Positions 32,267 through 42,543 of a stretch of 64,000 nt of DNA are shown one piece after another. The DNA lies in contig JAHWDD010000005.1 in the NCBI GenBank assembly GCA_023897205.1, forward strand, positions 1,860,001 to 1,924,000, written 5' to 3'. Both the position numbers and the translations under genes were made by a program. This stretch comes from Exophiala sp. HKRS030. Its lineage: Eukaryota; Ascomycota; Eurotiomycetes; Chaetothyriales; Herpotrichiellaceae. Below the pieces are notes generated by a model, which made no database searches, was not told the DNA's origin, and was given only the letters and a program-made list of their open reading frames with translations. Numbering within the stretch: the first letter of the stretch is position 1; each line of letters starts with the position of its first letter.

Positions 32267-33734
32267 ATGTCGTCCGGTATTCTAAAGGTTAAAGAGACAC
32301 AGGTGGTCGATAGTAATGGCACACCGGTCATACTACGGGGCGCCGCAATAGGAGGATGGCTCAAGTACATTCTGACCATCCCTTATGCTCTTCAACGCAC
32401 TGACTCACCATTGCAGTATGGAGAACTTCATCACAGGCTACCCGGGCCACGAGTCCAGCATCCGTGCTGCTATGCTTAAGGTCATGGGCCAGAAGAACTA
32501 CGACTATTTCTTTGATCGATGGCTATACTACTTCTTCACCGAGGCCGACGCGAAGTTCTTCAAGTCACTGGGTCTGAACTGCATCCGAATTCCTTTCAAC
32601 TATCGACATTTCGAAGACGACATGAACCCCCGGGTGCTCAAGGAAAGCGGGTTCAAGCACCTAGACCGCGTGATAAACCTCTGCGCCAAAGAGGGAATCT
32701 ACACCATCCTCGACATGCACACTGTCCCCGGCGGCCAAAGTCCCGGCTGGCACGCCGACAACACGACCGCCTACGCCGCCTTCTGGGACTACAAAGACCA
32801 CCAAGACCGGACGGTGTGGCTCTGGGAGAAATTCGCTCAGCGGTATAAAGGCAATCCCTGGATCGCCGGATACAACCCCATCAACGAACCATGCGACCCT
32901 CAACACGTCCGACTGCCCGCGTTCTACAACCGTCTAGAGAAAGCAATTCGCGCAGTCGACCCAGACCACATCCTCTGGCTAGATGGCAATACCTTCGCCG
33001 CCGAATGGAAAGGTTTCGACACCGTGCTTCCCAACACCGTCTACTCCCTGCACGACTATAGCATGATGGGTTTCCCGACGGGTCGCCCGTACAAGGGCAC
33101 AGCCGAGCAGAAAGAGAAACTTGAAGCGCAATTCCTCCGGAAATCCGAATTCCAACGGGCGAACAAAACCGCCATCTGGAACGGCGAGTTCGGCCCCGTG
33201 TATGCGAATCCAAAGTGGGACGAGAACGCCGAAGCCATTAACCAGGACCGGTACGAGTTGCTGGGCGAGCAGTTGCGCATCTACGACCGCTTTCAGATCC
33301 CTTGGTCGATCTGGCTGTTCAAGGACGTCGGCCTACAGGGCATGGTGTACACCTCGCCCGACTCGGCGTGGAATAAGCTCGTCGAGCCCATCCTCGAGAA
33401 GAAGAAACGTCTCCAACTCGACGCCTGGGGCAAGTACCCTTCCAAGGAGGTCGAGGATGTCATGAACCCTCTGATCAAGTGGGTCGACGAGGTCTCTCCG
33501 ACGGCCAAGAACGTGTACCCTTCGACGTGGAACACGGCGCGACACATCGAACGCGCGGTTCTGCAGACCTTCCTCGCCGAAACCTTCTGTGAGGAATTCG
33601 CAGAGTTGTTCCGGGGCAAAAATGAAGCCGAGCTGGAGGAGTTGGCCAAGAGTTTCAGCTTTGAAAATTGTGTCCAACGACAGGGATTGAACAAGATCAT
33701 GTCCGATTATGCTTCGATAGCCTCAAAGTCGTAG
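32267..33734 (+). CDS. Glycoside hydrolase family 5 (beta-glucosidase / glucanase type)
   Basis: Two exons (32267..32364 and 32417..33734) give 471 residues; splicing restores the phrase [21 protein letters not shown]. The TIM-barrel carries the acid/base Glu in GYNPINEPCDP and the nucleophile Glu in IWNGEFGPVY, with WSIWLFKDVGLQGMVY near the end of the barrel. There is no signal peptide (the N-terminus is MSSGILKVKETQ), so it should act inside the cell. It resembles intracellular fungal GH5 enzymes related to glucosylceramide or steryl-glucoside hydrolases, but the substrate cannot be fixed. The C-terminal 90 residues (ERAVLQTF to KIMSDY) are a helical extension found in this fungal group. 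Confidence 0.9.
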
Positions 33735-34551
33735 TAGAGTGAGGTACTGTGTGTATCATATTGGCGCAATACGGAGGACATACTCTGTAATCATCATCGG
33801 ACCATCCATCTCGTGGAGTGACCCATGGTCAAAACAATACAAGACGATCACTGTGCCCCATTCCGAACACCGTCCCGAATATACGGATCTGGATCATCAA
33901 TAGGAGGTACACGGCAGGCATGCCAAAGAACCACAGTCAACCCTTACTCGTACTAGCCCTTTCGACTTTGTTTCTTTTCAATACTCGGTATGGTACCATG
34001 CATATCCGGCTAAATTCAGTTTCTCGATATACAAAGTACGTACAGAATACAGTAAGATCGATCTCACCACCAATTATACCCAACTACCAAGGCCCCAAAA
34101 GCATTCCACCGCCTTGGCTGCCACGGGGTTGACGCGGGGAATGGCCGCTCGCTTCATCTGCAAGACCAGCCAAACCCGCCGTATTGGCATTGGCATTGGC
34201 AATTGCTATGTCGGAGTCGGGTGTTTGTCCGTTTCCTCTCCTTTCTCTCTACCACTATACTTGTCTTGTTTCGCAAAGGCAAAATGCCATTTGTGGAATT
34301 AGGCTATGAAAATTCACCTAACAGCCTCTGACCTGCCTAAAATGAAGCATTTTGTCCTAACAAGACCATTCGATCACTGTCTAGGGGCCTCGGCAGATGT
34401 GTCGATCAATGCTCACGTTCATCATGACTACTCCGTACGGAGTAACGCATCCAGATAGTTAAAGGCGATACCCTGTCGCCATTATGCGAAGTGTGAACTT
34501 CCTCATCGCAACCTTACATGGTATACTTCTCATTCACGACCTCCATCGACA
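33735..34551. other. Intergenic; contains a perfect 16-bp palindrome
   Basis: About 0.8 kb. TACTCCGTACGGAGTA at 34429..34444 is a perfect palindrome, 107 bp before the next ATG. No gene seen. Confidence 0.6.
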
Positions 34552-36318
34552 ATGTCTAGAGCGATAGCAGGCCACGATGTCTCGGCCAATGAGGTCGCAA
34601 AGGTCTCCGGGATCGAACATTTACTTGCGCAGGATAAGACGCCATGGTACCAGAAGAAGAACCTACGACGGCTTTATCTGTGCCTTGTACCCGCCGCCCT
34701 TGGTGTCGAGATGACTTCGGGTTACGATGGAAGTGTTCTCAATGGTCTTCAGGCCGTGCAACCTTGGGAAGACTGTGAGTCTATATATCTTACCTCCTTT
34801 ATGAACATCGGTCGCGGACAGTGCTGATACAATCCCTCAAAAAAGACTTCAATAGTCCCAATGGTGCCCTTCTGGGTGTCATGACGGCAGCGTTTTCCAT
34901 CGGTGCAGCGGTCGCTGTTCCCTTCGTGCCATATGTGAACGATCGCTTCGGTCGAAAAGCTTGTGTGACAACCGGTTCTGCAATCATCACTGTCGGGGTT
35001 ATATTGCAAACTGCCGCCGTGGACTGTATGTATCTTGCTTTGACATTGAAGCTCCTTGATGCCATCTAACTGACATCATCCCAAGTTGCCATGTTTCTTG
35101 TTGCGAGGATCATACTCGGCATGGGTATTGTATTTGCCATCAGTGGAGCTTCACAACTCATCGCCGAGTTGGCATACCCGAAAGAACGATCGGTGATTAC
35201 TGGCCTCTTCAACGAAAGCTGGTACGCTGGCGCAATCATTGCTGCAGGTGTCACTCTCGGCACATATTCGTGGGAAAGCAACTGGAGTTGGAGGCTGCCT
35301 TCTCTGCTGCAGATTCTGCCATCCACCTTGCAGCTCATCTTCATTTGGTAAGCAGGCGTAAAAAGACCCGGCGAAACTCAACGAACAGCTGTATTGACAC
35401 ACCGCCACCAGGTTCATACCCGAGTCACCTCGTTTCTTGATAAGCAGAGACCGACACGAGGAGGCTTTGGAGATCTTGATCAAGTACCACGCCGAAGGAG
35501 ACCGTACGAGTTCATTCGTAGCCGCTGAATTCCAACAGATCCGTGAAACCATCCGCATGGAACTGGAGAGCACCAAGACGCCATGGAAGGAGCTCGTCAC
35601 CGGCAGCGTCAACCGCCGACGTGTCTTTATCGCAGCGTGTGTGGGCTTGTTCTCGCAGTGGTCCGGCAACGGATTGGTCTCGTACTATCTCTCCAAAGTG
35701 CTGGCGTCGGTCGGCATCACATCCAGACGGACCCAAAATGAGATCAACCTGGGTCTTTCGTGTTGGAACCTCGTCACGGGAGTGACCGGTGCCTTTCTCG
35801 CCCACAGACTCCCTCGCCGACGCCAGTACTTGACCTCTTACATCGGCATGACGGTACTGTTCGCGTGCTGGACCGGCGCTTCGGCGGTGTACGCGGAAGA
35901 CCACACCAACCAGTCCGCCGCCAAAGCGGTCGTCGCTCTCATCTTCATCTACTACGGCTTTTACAACCTCATGATGCCACTCACCTACATCTTCATCACC
36001 GAAGTGTTTCCATTCATCCACCGCAGCAAAGGTGTCGCCATCACCCAATTCTTCTCTCGGGGAGGTAGTGCCTTCAACCAGTTCGTCAACCCGATCGGCT
36101 TGCAGAATATCCAATGGCACTATTACATCGTCTATGTGGTCTGGCTGGCCATCGAAACGACGACCATCTTGTTCGTATATCCCGAGACGAAAGGATTGAG
36201 TTTGGAAGAGGTGGCTGTGGTCATGGAAGGTGACAAGGCCAAAGTGGAAGTGATTGGACTTGGGACATTGGGAGAGAAAGGAGGTGCGGGTGTTGTCGAT
36301 CAAGTTGAGAAGGCTTGA
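34552..36318 (+). CDS. MFS sugar transporter (lactose permease-like)
   Basis: Hexose-transporter-family permease. Four exons (34552..34774, 34822..35025, 35086..35347, 35412..36318) join to 531 residues with about 12 membrane segments. Motifs: GYDGSVLNGLQA in the first segment, NDRFGRKACV (the loop motif between segments 2 and 3), PESPRFLISRDRHEEAL at the central loop (formed across intron 3), and YPETKGLSLEEV after the last segment. The text LFSQWSGNGLVSYYL and TEVFPFIHRSKGVA is typical of fungal lactose or cellobiose permease-like proteins. It lies downstream of the intracellular GH5 enzyme on the same strand, so uptake of a glucoside followed by cleavage is possible (inference). Confidence 0.92.
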
Positions 36319-38059
36319 GAAAGGACAAAGATACGTGGTCAGTTCACATCCGTAAGGCAAGGCTCTTATCAATCAGGGTAGTGAATGCTTCCATTTCCAC
36401 CTGTACACTGAGACCACCCTCGACGCATTTTGCTATGCCTCTTGTATCGTGAGTATTGTTTTCCAAAAAGTCTATGGATCAGACTCGACACAGATATTCG
36501 GTCTCTCTCTCTTACCCATAATAATGTTCATCTTATCAGATGGCCATCCTCGTTTGAAAACCCGCGCATCTGTCATCTCGACACCGGCATCGAATACCCG
36601 AATCTTCACTTGGCAGTTCCCTTGGCGAGGACGCTGAACCCTTATCAATAGTATAATACCATCGAAGAGTATCTAAAATTGATCGGTATCGGGAGTTGAA
36701 GAAATACCGTTTTGACATATTTTCCCCAAACCGTCCCCCAATTTCCCCAGTCTACGATTCATACCAACCTTTCGGATACCTTCTTTTACTGTACCTTTAC
36801 ACTGCCTTGGGTACGTATCGACCTTGTAATCATTATTGCCCACGCCACCGTGGTTTGGACAAGAACATCCCCCAGTATGGAATGTCGTAGAGTCTGGTAC
36901 CAGAAACCTGCTTGTTTGCTTTAAAGCACATTACTATTACTCCGTACCTAAGCAGGCATCAATCAAACTCTTCAAGGACTTTTTGGATAAAGCCCCAGTT
37001 TTGTGTGTTCGATTCGTTTGTTCCCATCCCACCCTTCCTGATTCTCCCCCAGATTCTCTTTCCTCCACAATCTATTTTCCATCATCTTTGATCAATAATA
37101 CCTCCAGTTTGTTGATAGGGCGATACAACTACATCAAGCTGTGTCAAACTCCGTACTCCCATCCTCGGTTTCTCTTCTTGTCCTCCATTGAGGCTCCCCG
37201 AACGCTTTTTGCTCGCTAGCCTTTTTTCAGCCCCGCAACATCCTCCGTGTCATTGCAAGTAAAATATCAACTACTCCGTTATGGTCCAAATGTTTTCCTT
37301 GGCCACGGATCAAGCTACGAAAAGCAACCCGCGCCAAGTGCTGTCCAAGAACGAGTACCCAAAGTACCGATCCCAGTTGGTGTTGGGTGGTCCATGTTCT
37401 ATACTCACTATACCCGATACGCAGAAGATGTTCGATACAATACAAAAAACCCACCGATGGACTTGTCACTCGGTTACAAACATCTCTCTGCCGAACTACG
37501 AGATTGCAGTACAGGACAGTAGTAGTCTTACCAACTCGCCCCAAGTTTGTGACCCCCTCCTCCTCCTCCGCCACCACCACATGTGGGTGCCCCACGATTT
37601 TCTCAAAGAACCGCTTACTCTTTACACGATCCTCTTCCCTTTGCTCTTGTACGAGTTGGCAAGGGAGCCACCAAAATCGCTACCTAATATACGAGTACTA
37701 TGAGCCGAGTGCCGAAAAGCGTTCAAAATCGTGGACCCTCCGGTAGATGTAGTCCCTAAGGTACACAGATAATACAGTAACGCGCTCCTGCTATTTCTGC
37801 ATCGAGTTGTCTTTTGATATATCCCATCCCCCTTCGTCGTTGAATCTTCCCTTTCTCGCCTTGTCACTGTACTCACCTCCTAAAATCTATCCCATCATCT
37901 TGTCCTTACTTCGTATATACACCTCTGAGAATACTCGAGACTGAAAAAATAGGACGAGAACGATATTACTACTCAACACCCCGGACATCCACACATAGAT
38001 ACTCCGACACCCGACGCACAACCGAGTCAAGTCACCCCCACGAACCATCAAGCACAACA
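36319..38059. other. Long intergenic stretch, no gene seen
   Basis: About 1.74 kb, AT-rich, with pyrimidine-rich plus-strand tracts. A TACTCCGTA motif is at 36938..36946. Several open frames of 60-140 codons occur here but none has motif or splice support. The last 100 bp is an A/C-rich leader before the dioxygenase ATG. Confidence 0.6.
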
Positions 38060-39358
38060 ATGGGAAGTTACAGTGAAGAACCAGAGTTCAAGACTCTGAC
38101 CATCAAACCACTTCATCCCACATTCGGCGCCGAGGTCGAAGGTGTCAATTTCCAAAACCTCAGCGATGAACAATTCCAAGAGATATTACTCGCCATGGCA
38201 AAGGTAAGGGAGAGAAGTCGTCTCGCGATGTACCTACCCCTGGCCATCAAGATACAAGTTCAAACCCCCTCCCCTGAAAAACAGAATCTCTCCCACCTCT
38301 ACAAAAAGTCAAAGGGCAAACGCTCCAAGATTCCAGGCTCAACTGACTCCTGAACGCTTTCTCGATAGTACGGCGTGTGTGTGTTCCGCAACACCGGCCT
38401 CGACGATGCGAGCCACATTGAATTCTCCAAACGCATCGGCGACCTGGACACGATGAGACGGTACATGACCGACGGGCGTAAACCGCGTTATGGATTCTAC
38501 GAACTCTTTGACGCCGGCAACATTGACGACCAAGGTGGCGTTTTGGACCCGGACGCTCCACGGGCACATTATGGCAAGGTAAGACATTGTCAATACACCT
38601 TCGTACCCATCTCGCCCAACCTCTCTTACCTCGGAAACATGTCACCCGACACTCGGCATTTCTTGACTCGAACTGACATTGATGTGCGTCACTGTGACCA
38701 GGGAAACGCCCTCTTCCACGTCGACTCGTCGTTCAACCCTCGCCGGGCGAGCTTCTCGCTCCTCAGGGCCGTCGAGATCCCTCCCCCCGGCAACGGCGGC
38801 AACACCGACTTCGCCGACTCTCGCACGGCCTGGGACACGCTGGACCCCGCCCTCCAGAGGGAACTCCTCGAAAAGGACCACGTGGTGCACCACTCGATCG
38901 CGCAGTCCCGCAAACTGGGGTCGCCCGAGTTCTTCAAGGACCTCGACCCGACCAACGCGGGCCGCATGTCCCGCCACCGGCTCATCCAGGTCCACGAGCC
39001 CAGCGGCCGGCGCAACATCTACATCGCCGCCCACTCCCACCACGTCGAGGGGATCCCCAAACCGGAGTCCGACGCCCTGATCAAGAAACTCCTCGACCAC
39101 GTCACGCAAAAGCACAACACCGTCAGCGTCGAGTGGAAGCAACCCTCGGACATGATCATCTGGGACAACCGGGCCACCCTGCACAAGGCCAACGGGGGCG
39201 CCTTCGAGGGCAGGTACCGCCGGGACCTGAGGAGGACCACCGTCCACGACGACAGCAGCACCGCCTGGGGCCTGAACCCCGTCGAGGAGGACACCGACAA
39301 GTGGGTCGTCAACCACGCCGCCACAAAGTCGGCCGCCATGACCCGGGTGCAAGGATGA
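38060..39358 (+). CDS. TauD/TfdA-family 2-oxoglutarate-dependent dioxygenase
   Basis: Non-haem Fe(II) enzyme coupling 2-oxoglutarate decarboxylation to oxidation of a substrate. Exons 38060..38203, 38369..38578 and 38702..39358 give 336 residues. It starts with LTIKPLHPTFGAEVEGVNF, the usual family opening. The iron triad is visible as H-x-D in ALFHVDSSF (formed near intron 2) and the distal His in RRTTVHDDS; the Arg residues beside it (YRRDLRRTT) would bind 2-oxoglutarate. WDNRATLHKANG precedes it. It resembles fungal proteins annotated as 2,4-dichlorophenoxyacetate dioxygenase; the natural substrate is unknown. It is next to qutA on the opposite strand, and whether it belongs to the quinate cluster is unclear. 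The third exon is markedly GC-rich. Confidence 0.92.
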
Positions 39359-39398
39359 AGATCTTCGACCTAGGACACATATCTGCATGTCAAATGTT

Positions 39399-39419
39399 GT
39401 GTGTGTGTGTGTGTGTGTG
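39399..39419. repeat. (GT)n dinucleotide microsatellite
   Basis: About 21 bp of TG repeat, 40 bp after the dioxygenase stop codon. Confidence 0.85.
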
Positions 39420-39617
39420 GTGGTTGGCGAATTTGCTTTTTCTTTCTTCTCATTGTTCATGTATTGAATGTTTGAAGCCATTATGAAACTATCAAGTTTC
39501 CGAATCCTTGACCTTTCTTTGTGTTCGTGACTTCTGAATACAAGTAAGCCATCGGCAACGAACCAGTAATGAATTTACACTGCAATAGCTATGTTGGATC
39601 CCTCATGTCGCTTCTGA

Positions 39618-42070
39618 TCATCGACCACCTAGGGTTGCATCAGAAGGACCATAGCCCTCTTCAGGGTCGGGGCCAAATGTACCGCGTGCCCCATACGACA
39701 TGGGATTGCTGCTCTGACTCAATCCTGGCCCCATATATTCATTCGAAAGCATAAGTCTGTCAGGATCATTACAAAACGCTTCAAATGTAGACGCGTCAGA
39801 AAACCCAAAGTCCTTGAAATTCTGCGTCCTGTCCATGGACCATTCATTCGCGTCAAGTTGCGCCATCTCATGAAACAATGCGTCAATCTCGTCCCCGTCG
39901 AAGCTAGGAGAAGTCATGGCTCCCATAGTGGGGGCTTGTTGAGAAGCAGAGGCTCGGCCAACATTTGTCGAGGGAAGTGGCTCAGTCATGTCGACGTTTA
40001 TCAATCCGTAGTCTAATATTTCGGACCCAAGTCGTGGGGCTGGGTTTGTTGTGTGAGGAAGAGAAGGAATTTCGTGAAGTCCCAGCACGGTAGTTGGCCC
40101 CAGATCGGCATTGGCTGCGGGAGCATCACTCATATCAATCTGCAATGCTGGTACATCGTTGGGCCAGAAATCAGCCCTGTGAAATGGAGAGTCAACAGAG
40201 GCACCGGGCTGTGATCTCAATGACTGGATTGATGCGGTAGTCGGCCGCGAGAGTAGATTAGATCCCACCTCAAGCTCTTTGTCGTTCGGAAAAAATCCCG
40301 GCCAGACGGTCGAGAGTCGGGTCAAGACTTGCCGGTGATCTTCAGACAGCGAGATCGACCCAAACGGACTAGATAAGTCGGAAGGGAGATATGGCAATTT
40401 GGAGATGGATACCAATATGGACGGGAGCCCACATTTGACAGAATTCCAAGCCTGATCAAAGACTTTCAGGGCCTGTGAGAACAGAAGCAGGCGTTCAGGC
40501 CGTGTGCGCGGATCCGAAAACCTGGCTGTCAGTGCCAGGTAGCATATTTGCAGAAGCATCTGGTGAGGTGCCCGCGGTTCAATCTCGAATACGGGGAATG
40601 GGAATGTCTCTGCGAGGTCGTGCAATCCGCGGCTGCTGTTGATTGCCATAGATTGATGGCCTTCGAGATTCATGAGACCTGGTGTAACCATAAAAAGTCG
40701 AGTCAACTGGTTGAAGCAGCTTCTGGCAAACGCAGGTTCTGGAGACGGAACATTCTCAGGTCCCACCGCATTCCATGGTTCCCATTCCTCTATTCCATCC
40801 TCATCAAGAAACTTCACGCCTGTTAGGTATTCTGTCCGCAAATGCGGTGTTCGCATGAGTTGCATGGAAAGGATGCTATCCAGAACAAAACAGCCTTGTA
40901 AAGTGCCCGTCCATTGGTTTTGCTGGCCGGCCCTTGCGGTATCGTTGACGACATTCCCACGCGTGCCGGTAAGATCGAGGTAGGCTCTCACTGCGAAACC
41001 TAACAATATCCATGCGGAAGTCCATTTGCCCCGGCCGACATCCAGCAGTACAATGACTAGGAGAGCCTGTACATGCTCAATAGTAAATGGGCCCTCTTCG
41101 GAGGGGATAAAAGTCCGTGCCGCAGACCGCATCTCTTCAACGGACGGGCTATCGTCGTTGTTTGAGGATAGCTGTGCTCTTTGTTGTTTCGAATAGGCGC
41201 AAATAGCCCATAAACATGCAAGTTCGGAGTTCTCCAAAGGTCTGCGATTGTATACCCTCGTATGCTCGTAAAACCTTCTGAGAGTAAGAGACCTATGCAA
41301 GATGGGAAACCAGCAATGCGTATAGCTAAAGTAGTGGTGCAACAAGGTGGAAGCAGACTTTGGTAGTTGTAATGGAGCATTTGCCAGGTTGGGTGATACA
41401 ATTTGGTTGATCCTGTCAACGTTCGGGTTATCAGAGGACCTTGGGGCTCGAGAGACAGTGTCTCGAGAAAGCTCTGAAATATTCTTGACACAGAAAGCTG
41501 GCGTTAATACTCGGCTGTCCTGCTCATAGGTCTCTGTGCCTGACCCGTCGTCTTCCTCGTTTCGTTTCCTCTTCAAAACTGGCGCACGCTGCTCAACTTG
41601 GGACAGCAGCCTCTCCAGATTCGAAAGTATGCCGGACTCTTTCCAAACAGTATGAAGATTGTCACCATACTTTGGATGGTTCCATATTCGAAGAAGTTCA
41701 TCCTCGTTCTCAAGCATTACTTGTCGTACGCTGTCATCCAAGCCTGAGATCTTCTGTAGCATCAATGCCCATAGTTTCTCAATGCCGCGCACATAGCCTT
41801 CAGGCAGTCCTCTCTTTTTATTTCCAGCAACGTAGAGACACAGCTGTCCGGCGTTCGCACAGCTTGAGCATCGAGGTCGGAGTCCATCGCATCGATCTTT
41901 CTATGCGCGAGTCAGCTTCGATATAGTACTCCAGGCACCTTGTTTCGGCTACTAACTCTTGTGCGACACCGCGTACAGGCTCGAGAAACTCTTGTACGTC
42001 CGCCGGCAGCTTCGTCATGATCGTCAGAGCGAGTCGTTCTGCTTCGTGGTTCAACGTTGTTCGCGTCCAT
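39618..42070 (-). CDS. qutA: Quinate pathway activator QutA/QA-1F-like Zn2Cys6 regulator
   Basis: Transcription activator of quinate-use genes. Exon 1 (41957..42070) begins MDANNVEPRSRTTRSD and ends in ACTRCRTR; intron 41901..41956 (GTTAGT..CATAG) is removed; exon 2 (39618..41900) continues KDRCDGLRPRCSSCANAG. Joined, the Cys spacing is CX2CX6CX6CX2CX6C, a complete Zn2Cys6 cluster, which would be missed if the gene were started at the Met at 41792. It is followed by KKRGLPEGYVRGIEKLWALM, typical of QutA and QA-1F. The total is 798 residues, close to known activators. A fungal_trans region lies near residues 210-420 and an acidic stretch near the C-terminus (GDEIDALFHEMAQLD) may activate transcription. 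It diverges from qutR over 473 bp. Confidence 0.92.
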
Positions 42071-42543
42071 CACAGCATGGCCGCTGTACGCCAGCCATGG
42101 TCAGGGACTCTAGCAAACAGAAAGAGGTTCAAGGATGGCTGTAGAGGCCGGTCAAGTGTTTTCTAATGGAGTTTGACATACGGAGTAGATCGCGCGTAGA
42201 TGATTATTCAAATGGAAAGCATCGGAAGAAGCACTGGCGGGGGGAGTTGCGCTTATCTTAGGGCGGTGATTACCAACGCAGTGGCTTACGAGACGATACT
42301 CGTCCCCACAAGCCTCCCCAACCTTCTAATGACAACGCCTATAGGTGGCCGGCTTCGGGTAAATCTCATGCCTAAGTTGATTTATTGGTTATAAAACCAA
42401 TTCTTCCCTTATTATTTGCCCGGCCCGAGTACCTCTTTATCATCACGTCCAATGCAATAGTTTGCTTGCTTTGAGCATGATAGGCAATACTTCTACTCCA
42501 TGCGCGTGCGAATGGCACTGACCAGCAAATCCAACCCATTGCT
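42071..42543. promoter_or_regulatory. Divergent qutA-qutR promoter
   Basis: 473 bp between activator and repressor. TACGGAGTA lies at 42179..42187. The sequence GGAGTTGCGCTTATCT at 42243..42258 fits one half of the QA-1F consensus GGRTAARYRYTTATCC well (12 of 16 positions overall) and could be an activator site; this is weak evidence. Confidence 0.45.

Noticed and set aside
33850..33880. 5S rRNA-like phrase
   Set aside because: Only a short CCATTCCGAACACC match; flanks do not fit 5S rRNA.
35512..36372. 286-codon minus-strand open frame
   Set aside because: Opposite the last exon of the sugar permease; no motif.
36430..37746. Cluster of short overlapping open frames
   Set aside because: No start context, splice or family support; treated as intergenic.
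38642..39481. 279-codon minus-strand open frame
   Set aside because: Antisense shadow of the GC-rich third exon of the dioxygenase; Val/Gly/Asp-rich without domains.
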